Assembly (NCBI RefSeq): GCF_000758525.1
Contig: NZ_CP009241.1
Location: 992,001 to 1,056,000 of the forward strand
DNA length: 64,000 nucleotides
DNA from: Paenibacillus sp. FSL H7-0357
Lineage (GTDB): Bacteria; Bacillota; Bacilli; Paenibacillales; Paenibacillaceae
Direction: 5' to 3'
The translations under genes and the position numbers were made by a program. Every line of letters starts with the position of its first letter. Positions within the stretch are counted from its first letter, which is position 1. Of this stretch, positions 9,488-17,518 are shown piece by piece. The notes beneath the pieces are model-generated. The model made no database searches. It saw only the letters and a list, made by a program, of their open reading frames with translations, and was not told the DNA's origin.

Positions 9488-10019
9488 TGGCCGCTGCCGG
9501 GCATACAGGCAGGGACTCGAAGGCGGGCCGCTGCCGGGCATACAGGCAGGGACTCGAAGGCAGGCCGCTGCTGGGCATACAGGCAGCGGCTCGAAGGCAG
9601 GCCGCTGCTGGGCATACAGGCAGCGGCTCGAAGGCGGGCCGCCGCCGGGACTACAGGCAGCGGCTCGAAGGCAAGCCCGCTGCCGGGCATACAGGCAGCG
9701 GCTCGAAGGCAGGCCGCCGCCGGGCATACAGGCGGCGGCTCGAAGGCAGGCCGCCGCCGAGACTGCAGGCAGCGGCTCGAAGGCAGGCCGCCGCCGGGCA
9801 TACAGGCGGCGGCTCGAAGGCAGGCCGCCGCCGGGACTGCAGGCGGCGACTCGAAGGCAGGCCGCTGCCGAGACTGCAGGCAGCGGCTCGAAGGCAGGCC
9901 GCCGCCGAGACTGCAGGCAGCGGCTCGAAGGCAGGCCGCTGCCGAGACTGCAGGCAGCGGCTCGAAGGCAGGCCGCCGCCGAGACTGCAGGCAGCGGCTC
10001 GAAGGCAGGCCGCCGCCGG
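9488..10019. repeat. Tandem array of about 14 GC-rich 37-bp palindromic units
   Basis: The sequence CTCGAAGGC recurs at 9516, 9553, 9590, 9627, 9664, 9702, 9739, 9776, 9813, 9850, 9887, 9924, 9961 and 9998, which is a period of 37 bases apart from one 38-base step. Each unit can form a hairpin: CCGCYGCC, an 8-10 base loop, then GGCRGCGG. In several units the central pair changes from T-A to C-G on both arms together; in four units it is a C-A mismatch. Because 37 is not a multiple of three and all three forward frames are open, the long frames here are a by-product of composition and not genes. Confidence 0.93.
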
Positions 10020-10076
10020 TGAGTATGGCCGCATACAGCAGGCGGCGCTGCGGCCTGGGTGCGGATTGCATATATT

Positions 10077-10257
10077 GCGGGAATAGTGCCCGCTATTTCT
10101 TTGACTATGAGGTCAACTCATAGTGGAGCGGGAATTTCTCCCGCTAAATTTGCTGATTCAAAGTATTTCAGGAAACTTGCTCAAGTTACCGGTAAATTTT
10201 TCCTCTAATGCTCCCGAAAGGGGCATTTCGAGCAAAATAGCGGGAGGATTCTCCGCT
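10077..10257. other. Cluster of short hairpins in gene-free DNA
   Basis: Five short inverted repeats follow one another: GCGGG/CCCGC (10077-10093), CTATGAG/CTCATAG (10105-10123), AGCGGGA/TCCCGCT (10127-10145), ATGC-CCC/GGG-GCAT (10208-10226) and AGCGG/CCGCT (10239-10257). The motif CCGCTAA follows two of them. The next 250 bases hold only loose repeats of TCTCACTTGG-like words and no gene that I can support. Confidence 0.45.
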
Positions 10258-10508
10258 AAGTGTATCGTATTGCCGGTTTCCTTGGGTACCGTCATCCATG
10301 GTCTCCGAATCTCACTTGGAAATCACTTGGACCTGACTGGGAACTCACTGAAATCTCATTGGAGTCTCGCGGCAATCTTACGAGATCTCACATAGATACC
10401 CAGGGGTTCTTCCCAGTTTGCATATTCCCGTTAAAGCGCTGAGTACCGACACCAACCGTATGGACAGTCAGCATCCGGAATCGGGCGAAATTCCCGGATA
10501 ATGGTAGC

Positions 10509-10646
10509 CACAAAGAGCTAAAAAGAGCTATTAAGCTACTAAAGAGCTAACTAAAGAGCTAACTAAAGAGCTACAAAGAGCTGCTAAGAGCTATTAAGCT
10601 ACTAAAGAGCTAACTAAAGAGCTACTAAAAGCTACTAAGAGCTGCT
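10509..10646. repeat. AAAGAGCTA tandem repeat with a 63-bp higher-order unit
   Basis: The word AAAGAGCTA or close variants (CTAAAGAG, CTACTAA) fills this stretch. A longer segment beginning AGAGCTATTAAG occurs at 10524 and again at 10587, which gives a 63-bp second-order period. It ends about 20 bases before the 3' end of the response regulator gene on the minus strand. Confidence 0.8.
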
Positions 10647-10664
10647 ACGGCAATTCCCGCAATC

Positions 10665-12326
10665 TTAAATATTTTTCTGGATACGGTAGTCCTTCGGTGA
10701 GCTGCCGACCTGCTTTTTGAATACCTTGCTGAAATATTTTACATCATGGAAACCGACCATTTCTGAGATTTGCGACAGCTTCAGGTTGGGATTCTGCAGC
10801 AGCAGCTTGGCCTTCTCAATGCGGACATTGCCGATATAGTCGGAGAAGTTGATGCCATATTCCTGTTTGAATTTGCGGGAGACATATTCACGGCTAACGT
10901 AGAATTTGCCGGCTACCTCCTGCAGGGAGAGGTCGGATGCATAGTTCTGCTCGACGTACCGGACGATGTCTGACATCGGATTGCTCTCTTTGACCTGTCT
11001 GGCCGAAAGCTCTTGCGACAGGCGCTGCATCAGGGCAAAGGACCAATCGCGCCAGGCAAACAGGGAGAAAGAATATCCGTTGGTATAAGGAGCCGGGTTC
11101 AACTGGTCGGCATGCTCCAGCTCTGCCAGAGCGGTGTCTGCCCGTACGCCCAAAGCGTCACGCACCAGCCGGGTACGAAACAGCAGGACATCGGCTTTCC
11201 AGGCATTTAGCATTTCGGGAGTAACGACGCCTCCGCGGCTTAGTTCATGGGTCCAATGCTGCGCCGCGTCTGACAGCGCTTCGTTGTTTCCGCTGATCAC
11301 AGCCAATTTCCAATCCTCCTGAACATGGGCGAAAATGACGGGGGATCCGTGGCTGGCGCTCCCATCCCCGGATGGACTAACGGTCTGGCCATGTGCATCG
11401 GTTGAAGAAGGGAAATGGCAATAATCCTCATGACTTAACAAATTCCGCCGGAGCAATGCTTCGGCGGCTTCTGTGCGTTGCATCGGCAGCCGGTGCGGCA
11501 GGCTTCCTGTATTGCTGATGCCAAAGTGCATCCGGAACTGCAGGGTACGGTAAATACCCTGATTGATCCGGCTGATCAGCTCCACTACAGATTCCTGCAC
11601 ATCCCACAGAATGATTGCGATCTCCGGAGGGCCGCCCCAATAGCGAAAGGCGATGCCCTTGTTTTGCGGGTGCAGGAATTCATTGCAGATGTTCACAATG
11701 GCGTAATAGAGCAGCTCGCTGTCACCGCCGAACCGTTTCAGCAGCGGATTGTTCCCGCTGTCTGTCTGTACGAGGATCAGCCGGGAGGATTCGGCATTCC
11801 CCGGAATAACCCCCTCGCTTACCAGTCTGCGCAGCGATGCTTCGGAATTGATGGGAACGTCTATCAGTGCCGAGAGCAGTTTCTCCCCGTAAATCGGTTT
11901 GATCTCGTTCAGCCGGATGCTCTGCTGCTGCCGCTGGCTGCGTTCCTCTTCCTCGGACCGCCAGGCGGCTACCGCCTTGAAGACCGCGGTATTGATCGCT
12001 TCAGCTTCAATCGGCTTGAGGATATAATCAATGCCGCCGTTGCGGACAGTCTGGCGTACGAAGTCAAAATCATTATGCCCGCTGACCACAATGAATTTGG
12101 TGTTTCCGGCGAATTCATTGACCCAGGTCATCAGCTCAACTCCGTTGCCCGATTCCATCATCATATCCATGATAACTAGAGCCGGTTTCGCCTCACGAAT
12201 GACTTCAATCGCTTCATTGCCGTTTCCCGCCTCCAGAATCTCATCAATGTGATGAGCGTCCCAGTCAACCAGGAGCCTTACCGCTTTTCTGACTCTTGCT
12301 TCATCATCTACTATAAGTGCCTTCAT
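10665..12326 (-). CDS. Response regulator with AraC-type DNA-binding domain (YesN family)
   Basis: A 553-residue regulator. Residues 1-120 are a receiver domain with Asp54 (VIMDMMM) as the likely phosphorylation site and acidic residues near the start (VDDE). A long middle region follows, and residues 455-553 form an AraC double helix-turn-helix (EVAGKFYVSREYVSRKFKQE, then MVGFHDVKYFSKVFKKQ). It overlaps the upstream histidine kinase gene by four bases (ATGA), so the pair is translationally coupled. It is divergent from the sugar ABC operon at 14280, which it very probably controls. Confidence 0.9.
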   Translation of the reverse strand: MKALIVDDEARVRKAVRLLVDWDAHHIDEILEAGNGNEAIEVIREAKPALVIMDMMMESGNGVELMTWVNEFAGNTKFIVVSGHNDFDFVRQTVRNGGIDYILKPIEAEAINTAVFKAVAAWRSEEEERSQRQQQSIRLNEIKPIYGEKLLSALIDVPINSEASLRRLVSEGVIPGNAESSRLILVQTDSGNNPLLKRFGGDSELLYYAIVNICNEFLHPQNKGIAFRYWGGPPEIAIILWDVQESVVELISRINQGIYRTLQFRMHFGISNTGSLPHRLPMQRTEAAEALLRRNLLSHEDYCHFPSSTDAHGQTVSPSGDGSASHGSPVIFAHVQEDWKLAVISGNNEALSDAAQHWTHELSRGGVVTPEMLNAWKADVLLFRTRLVRDALGVRADTALAELEHADQLNPAPYTNGYSFSLFAWRDWSFALMQRLSQELSARQVKESNPMSDIVRYVEQNYASDLSLQEVAGKFYVSREYVSRKFKQEYGINFSDYIGNVRIEKAKLLLQNPNLKLSQISEMVGFHDVKYFSKVFKKQVGSSPKDYRIQKNI

Positions 12327-14146
12327 ATCCGTTCACTCTCCACTAGAATTTCAATTTCCAGTCTGACTATTACTCCGCCTGTCTCCAGATTGTCCACGGT
12401 CAGGATTGCGTCATCCCCGCATACCAGCCGCAGCCGCGCCAGCACGTTCCCCAGGCCGATGCCTGCACCGGGAGCATCACGTTTGCTGTCACTGCTTTTC
12501 AGTGTGGCGACGTCCAGTGAACCGGGCTGCTGAAGCTCCTTGCGGAGCATTTCCAGCCGGGCCGGCGGGATGGAGTGGCCGTTGTTATGAATATTAATTT
12601 CCATCCGCCCGGACTCCAGCTTCGCTGCTGTGATCTCAATAAATCCGTCACTGCGGGACAGATTAAAGCCGTGTTTGAAATAATTCTCCACAATCGGCTG
12701 CAGAATCATCTTCGGCATCAGGGCATGGAGCAGCGATTCTTCCATATCGTAGCGGAAACTGAACTTATTTTCAAAACGTTCCTTCTGCAGCTCAATATAG
12801 GCTTTGACATGGTCCAGCTCATTCTGGATGGTCACGATCTTCTCATCATTATACATGCTGTACCGCATCATTTTGGCCAAGGCCGAGAGCAGGCCATAGA
12901 TCTGCGGCACCTTCAGTTCAAGCGCAAGCGTGCCGATAATCTGCAGCGTATTGTTCAGGAAATGCGGGTTGATCTGTGCCTGCAGTGCCCTCAGCTCATT
13001 GGTTTTATTGGACAGCTCCAGCCGGTATTCCCGCAAAATCAGGTTGTTGATCGTATCCATCATGTTGCGGAAATGTTCAGTCACCACGCCGATCTCATCC
13101 TTGCCCGTTGGGCGGATGTCAATCTCAAGATTACCGGTCTGAACTTGGGTCATGTACCGGCTGAGCTGCTTGATTGGAGCCGTGATCCGGAAAGAGATGA
13201 GGATCGTCAAGGCGATAATCATAATCATCAGCAGGACCAGCAGGAGGATATTGATTTGTGCCGCCTCTTTAGCTTCGCGGAACAGGTAGGATACCGGAAT
13301 TTGCTTCACCAGTGTCCAGCTAAGACCGGGACTTTCAATTTTTTGATAAATAAATACAGCCCCGCCTTCTTCAAAATACCCTTGATCACGGTCATTCGCT
13401 GCAATCTGCTTATTATACCAAGTAGCATTCAGCGGTTTGCCCAGAGCTTCGGTATCGTGGCTGTAGACCAGTGTTCCGCTGTCATCCACCAGATAGACGT
13501 TCTCCTGATTCTGCTCATACAATTGATCCACAATGTCGGTAAGTGCAGTCAGTCTCACATCCACCGACAAATAGCCGAGGACCTTGGAGGACGGGATTTT
13601 CTCAATTCTTCTATGCATCGTGAACACAGGCTCTGAAGTGAACTGCGGAAACGGTGAAGTCACCCCGTAGGCGGTGCTCATGTGAGTGCTCTGCACAGCA
13701 ACCTGGGAGACGCCGGTGTTTTGGGAATCAGCATAAGGAGCGGTTGCCTGCCAGCGTTTGGGTGTCGTATTTTGTGTCACCAGTGTTGCCTTTCCGTCTT
13801 TGACGCCGTACAGATACACCTGTGAAATATCAGGCATGGAGGTCGAGATGTAATTGAGCGAGGAATAGATCGAAATATCGGCAGTCAAGTCGTCGTATCC
13901 GGCTTCAAGCAAGCGGTAGAAGTCGGAATCCGAATAGGCGATCAGAGACAGCCGGCTCACTTCCTGGATCAGACTATTAATATTTTTGTAGCCTTGATAC
14001 AGCAGATTCTTATTCTCATCCACGGCCCGGGTCCTTAAGGACTCTGTCGTATAAGAATAGCTGATATACATCGTAGCCATAATACAGACTAATGTTGGCA
14101 GGAGTAAAAAAACGATCAGCTTGGTGCGGATATTGTTCCATTTCAT
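12323..14146 (-). CDS. Membrane sensor histidine kinase, YesM family
   Basis: A 607-residue sensor. It has a membrane segment at about 10-30, an extracytoplasmic sensing region (about 35-295), a second membrane segment (298-318), a HAMP domain (about 319-371), then the His_kinase motif QINPHFLNN with His395, and a C-terminal ATPase domain (NIHNNG, GIGLGNV). This architecture is typical of kinases that sense sugars or sugar-bound receptor proteins in Paenibacillus and Bacillus. Its partner is the overlapping YesN-type regulator, and the divergent transporter operon is the probable target. Confidence 0.92.
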   Translation of the reverse strand: MKWNNIRTKLIVFLLLPTLVCIMATMYISYSYTTESLRTRAVDENKNLLYQGYKNINSLIQEVSRLSLIAYSDSDFYRLLEAGYDDLTADISIYSSLNYISTSMPDISQVYLYGVKDGKATLVTQNTTPKRWQATAPYADSQNTGVSQVAVQSTHMSTAYGVTSPFPQFTSEPVFTMHRRIEKIPSSKVLGYLSVDVRLTALTDIVDQLYEQNQENVYLVDDSGTLVYSHDTEALGKPLNATWYNKQIAANDRDQGYFEEGGAVFIYQKIESPGLSWTLVKQIPVSYLFREAKEAAQINILLLVLLMIMIIALTILISFRITAPIKQLSRYMTQVQTGNLEIDIRPTGKDEIGVVTEHFRNMMDTINNLILREYRLELSNKTNELRALQAQINPHFLNNTLQIIGTLALELKVPQIYGLLSALAKMMRYSMYNDEKIVTIQNELDHVKAYIELQKERFENKFSFRYDMEESLLHALMPKMILQPIVENYFKHGFNLSRSDGFIEITAAKLESGRMEINIHNNGHSIPPARLEMLRKELQQPGSLDVATLKSSDSKRDAPGAGIGLGNVLARLRLVCGDDAILTVDNLETGGVIVRLEIEILVESERI

Positions 14147-14174
14147 CGATTCTTGTCACTTCCGATCAATATTT

Positions 14175-14204
14175 TACACCTCAAAGATCACTTGCGTAGG
14201 TGTA
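14175..14204. promoter_or_regulatory. Inverted repeat TACACCT-N16-AGGTGTA between yesM-like kinase and sugar operon
   Basis: A perfect 7-bp inverted repeat with centres 23 bases apart lies in the 133-bp divergent region between the kinase gene and the sugar permease gene. The spacing of about two helical turns would suit a dimeric regulator such as the YesN-type protein. No direct evidence of binding exists. Confidence 0.35.
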
Positions 14205-14279
14205 AGGAGTCCACAAAAAAACGGATAATATGTTTAGATCATAAACAAGTAAGTGAGTAAAAGAAAGGGGGACGGGTAA

Positions 14280-15161
14280 ATGCGCGGCAATAAGTTGTCC
14301 CAATTTGGTCAACAGCTTTTTTTCGTCGGACCGGCCTTATTGTTCTTTACCCTGATTACGATTATTCCATTTCTAATGGGGATGTATTATTCCTTTACAG
14401 ACTGGAACGGCGTATCTGGTAATGTAAGCTGGGTTGGCTTTGATAACTTTAAAGCGATTTTTACAAATGATCCGGATTTCTGGTCATCCTTCTGGTTTAC
14501 AGTAAGATTTACTGTGCTGGGGGTTATATTGACCAATGTAGTAGGCTTTTTCCTGGCCTATCTGCTAACTAAACCTTTAAAAACACGTAATATGCTCCGT
14601 ACCATTTTCTTCATGCCGAATGTTATCGGGGGATTGTTGCTTGGTTTTATATGGCAGTTTATCTTCATCAAAGGGTTCTCAACACTCGGGGGTATGACTG
14701 GCTGGTCCTTCTTCAATCTTCCTTGGCTCGGTGATGCAACAACCGGCTTCTGGGCGATTGTCATGGTCTTTGTCTGGCAGTCTTCCGGTTATCTGATGGT
14801 AATCTACATCGCTTCGCTCAGCAATGTGTCGAAAGAGGTGCTGGAGGCGGCTGAGATTGACGGGGCTTCCCGGATGCAGGTGCTGCGCAACATTGTAGTG
14901 CCGCTGATCATGCCTGCTGTAACCATCGGTTTGTTCCTGGCGATTTCCTGGTCTTTCAAAATGTTCGACCTTAACCTTTCCCTGACGAAAGGCGGACCGT
15001 TCAAATCAACGGAATCCGTGGCTATGAATATTTACAATGAAGCCTTCCTGAACAACCGTTACGGTCTGGGTACTGCAAAAGCGCTGCTGTTCTTCGTAAT
15101 TGTGGCGATTATTACTGTGATTCAGGTCCGTGTTACGAAGAGCAAGGAGGTCGAAGCTTAA
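14280..15161 (+). CDS. Sugar ABC transporter permease 1 (CUT1, MalF/LacF-like)
   Basis: A 293-residue permease with six membrane segments and the EAA-type coupling loop SKEVLEAAEIDGASRMQ around residues 183-199. The AAAGAAAGGGGGACGG stretch before the ATG supplies the Shine-Dalgarno site. It is the first gene of an operon of permease 1, permease 2 and receptor, all on the plus strand; as is usual for CUT1 systems in these organisms, there is no dedicated ATPase nearby, and a shared MsmX-type ATPase encoded elsewhere is likely. The YesMN pair opposite is the probable regulator. Confidence 0.92.
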   Translation: MRGNKLSQFGQQLFFVGPALLFFTLITIIPFLMGMYYSFTDWNGVSGNVSWVGFDNFKAIFTNDPDFWSSFWFTVRFTVLGVILTNVVGFFLAYLLTKPLKTRNMLRTIFFMPNVIGGLLLGFIWQFIFIKGFSTLGGMTGWSFFNLPWLGDATTGFWAIVMVFVWQSSGYLMVIYIASLSNVSKEVLEAAEIDGASRMQVLRNIVVPLIMPAVTIGLFLAISWSFKMFDLNLSLTKGGPFKSTESVAMNIYNEAFLNNRYGLGTAKALLFFVIVAIITVIQVRVTKSKEVEA

Positions 15162-15994
15162 TGAACGCAAAGTCAAAAGGCAGATGGAATATCGGGATTG
15201 AAGTATTCATGATCCTGCTTGCACTGCTCTTCCTGTCTCCGTTTTATTTCCTGCTGGCGAACTCGGTGAAATCGTTCGGGGAAATCCTAAGCGACGCGGC
15301 AAGCTGGCCGGAAGTCTTCATGTGGTCCAACTATTCCAATGCGTGGAAATTGGCCCGCTTCTCTGAAGCTTTCCGCAATTCGATCATAGTCACAGTCATC
15401 AGTGTTGTCTTTATCTCGCTGTTCAGCGCTATGGCTGCTTATCGTATGGTTCGCGCCAACACACGGTTCAATCAGATTCTGCTGCTTCTGTTCGTAGCGG
15501 CAATGGTGGTTCCTTTCCAGACGATCATGATTCCGATCCTGAAAGTCGTTAATATTATTGGAGTTAATAACTCCTTCGCCGGGCTGATTATCACCAATCT
15601 GGGGATCAGTGTTCCGATGGCGATCTTCCTGTTCCATGGTTTCATTAAATCGGTGCCTCTTGAGATTGAAGAAGCGGCAACCGTGGATGGCTGTAATCCG
15701 ATCAGTGCTTTCTTCCGGATTGTGCTCCCGCTGTTGAAACCGATGCTGATGACGACGATCGTCTTGAATGCACTCGGTATCTGGAATGACTACCTGCTCC
15801 CGTCCCTGATTCTTCAGGCACCGGAACTTCGGACCATTCCGCTGGCAACCTTCTCGTTCTTCGGGCAGTACACGAAGCAATGGGATATGGCGCTTCCGGC
15901 GCTTGCGCTTGGTGTAGCTCCAATCGTAGTATTCTACCTGTTTATGCAGCGTTACATTGTTGAAGGAATAGCGGCTGGCTCGGTGAAAGGTTAA
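15161..15994 (+). CDS. Sugar ABC transporter permease 2 (CUT1, MalG-like)
   Basis: A 277-residue permease. Its start codon shares one base with the stop codon of permease 1, so translation is coupled. The protein has six membrane segments, a coupling loop VPLEIEEAATVDGCN around residues 166-180, and the C-terminal ending GIAAGSVKG, which is characteristic of MalG-type permeases. It pairs with the upstream permease to form the sugar channel. Confidence 0.92.
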   Translation: MNAKSKGRWNIGIEVFMILLALLFLSPFYFLLANSVKSFGEILSDAASWPEVFMWSNYSNAWKLARFSEAFRNSIIVTVISVVFISLFSAMAAYRMVRANTRFNQILLLLFVAAMVVPFQTIMIPILKVVNIIGVNNSFAGLIITNLGISVPMAIFLFHGFIKSVPLEIEEAATVDGCNPISAFFRIVLPLLKPMLMTTIVLNALGIWNDYLLPSLILQAPELRTIPLATFSFFGQYTKQWDMALPALALGVAPIVVFYLFMQRYIVEGIAAGSVKG

Positions 15995-16053
15995 CACCGG
16001 GCCCCCCGTTCCAAATATTAAAGCTAGTAAATTTATTCAAGGGGGAAATTAGA

Positions 16054-17361
16054 ATGATGAAGAAACGTTCTGCACTGATGATGTCCAGCGTCCTGCTGAT
16101 GTCTGTTGTGCTCGCGGCATGCGGTGGCAACAATAACAATACTGCTTCAAATAATGCTCAAAATGGAAGCGCTGGCAATAAAGGCGGCGAAACTAAAACA
16201 GTTAAGATCTTCCAATTCAAGACTGAAATCGTTGAAGGCCTCAATGAACTGAAGGTTGAATTTGAAAAAGAAAACCCTAACATCAAGCTGGATATCCAAA
16301 CTGTCGGCGGTGGCGCAGACTATGCGGCAGCGCTGAAGACCAAATTCGCTTCCGGCGATGCTCCTGACATTTTCTCCAACGGCGGTTATGCCGAAATGGA
16401 TCTGTGGGGCGATAAATTGGAAGATCTGTCCGACCAGCCTTGGGTGAAGGATCTGATTCCTTTGGCGGCTGAACCGATGACCAAAGACGGCAAAACCTAC
16501 GGTATGCCAATGAATCTTGAAGGTATCGGTTATGTGTACAACAAAGATCTGTTCGAAAAAGCCGGCATTACTGAAACTCCAAAAACAATCACTGAGCTTG
16601 AAGAAGCAGCTAAAAAATTGCAGGCTATCGATGTTATTCCTTTCGGCAACGCTTATCAAGAGTGGTGGCTGCTGGGTAACCAGGGCATCAGCGTAGCTTT
16701 TGCACAACAAGACAATGTAGATGAATTCATCAGCGGACTTAACGCAGGTACTTCCACGATCGTGGGCAACCCAGTATTCAAAGATTGGAGCAACCTGCTT
16801 AAGCTGACTGTGAAATACGGACAAAAAAATTCATTGACTACTGATGCCAACACTCACCTGGCGATGTTCGCTAACGGCGAAACCGCTATGATGCAGGAAG
16901 GCAACTGGGCACAAACACTTATAGACAACATTACACCTGACATGAACATCGGTATGTTCCCAATGCCGATCAATGATGATGCTGAGAAAAATGACAAGCT
17001 GACTGTTGGGATTCCTGCCAACCTGGTTGTGAACAAAGAATCCGGATCGAAAGAAGAAGCTAAGACATTCCTGAACTGGCTGGTAACTTCCGATATGGGT
17101 AAAGAATACATCACTAAAAAATGGAAATTCATCCCTGCCTTGTCCACAATCGAAGCTACTCCGGAAGATATCGGTTTGCTGGGTTCGGATGTATGGAAAT
17201 ATGTACAGGATGGCAAAGTGTACGGTCTGCAATCCTCTAAATTCCCTGATGGCGTAACACAGGAATTCGCAAGCGTTATTCAACAGCTGGTTGCCGATAA
17301 AGTCGACGAAGCCGGCTGGGAAAAAGGCATGCAGGCTGCTTGGGACAAGCTGAAAAAATAA
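16054..17361 (+). CDS. Sugar ABC transporter substrate-binding lipoprotein
   Basis: A 435-residue extracytoplasmic sugar receptor. Residues 1-23 form a lipoprotein signal with lipidated Cys23 (LAACGG), followed by an Asn/Ala/Ser-rich linker. The mature part is a solute-binding-protein family 1 domain (FASGDAPDIFSNGGY, AMMQEGNWA). The gene lies 59 bases after permease 2 and ends before a hairpin terminator. The neighbouring GH42 enzyme suggests that the ligand is a galactose-containing oligosaccharide; this is inference. Confidence 0.92.
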   Translation: MMKKRSALMMSSVLLMSVVLAACGGNNNNTASNNAQNGSAGNKGGETKTVKIFQFKTEIVEGLNELKVEFEKENPNIKLDIQTVGGGADYAAALKTKFASGDAPDIFSNGGYAEMDLWGDKLEDLSDQPWVKDLIPLAAEPMTKDGKTYGMPMNLEGIGYVYNKDLFEKAGITETPKTITELEEAAKKLQAIDVIPFGNAYQEWWLLGNQGISVAFAQQDNVDEFISGLNAGTSTIVGNPVFKDWSNLLKLTVKYGQKNSLTTDANTHLAMFANGETAMMQEGNWAQTLIDNITPDMNIGMFPMPINDDAEKNDKLTVGIPANLVVNKESGSKEEAKTFLNWLVTSDMGKEYITKKWKFIPALSTIEATPEDIGLLGSDVWKYVQDGKVYGLQSSKFPDGVTQEFASVIQQLVADKVDEAGWEKGMQAAWDKLKK

Positions 17362-17419
17362 CCTCTCACCGTAAACAGAGAGCCCTATAGGGGCCGTAAT
17401 TGGATAAAGTGGATTGCCG

Positions 17420-17467
17420 GACGTCCCCGTCCAACTCATCATTGATGTGAAGCGGGGGCGTCTTTTT
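17420..17467 (+). terminator. Terminator between sugar receptor and GH42 gene
   Basis: A 10-bp stem (17420-17429 with 17453-17462, one G-T pair) is followed by a run of five T residues. It lies 52 bases upstream of the beta-galactosidase start, so it could limit read-through from the transporter operon into that gene. Confidence 0.75.
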
Positions 17468-17518
17468 GATAGGATGGAAAGTGGAAATGGATGGAAGAGA
17501 ACGGGAGGAGAGGAAGAT

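Noticed and set aside
9488..10019. CRISPR array
   Set aside because: The units are contiguous with no unique spacers and there are no cas genes anywhere in the window.
9467..10123. Long open frames of about 180-218 codons in three plus frames and on the minus strand
   Set aside because: All are translations of the 37-bp repeat, whose GC-rich unit lacks stops. The same repeat peptide appears in each frame, and no start has a convincing ribosome site.
12575..13636. 353-codon plus-strand frame
   Set aside because: It lies wholly antisense to the YesM-type kinase, whose motifs are intact; the frame has no recognisable product.
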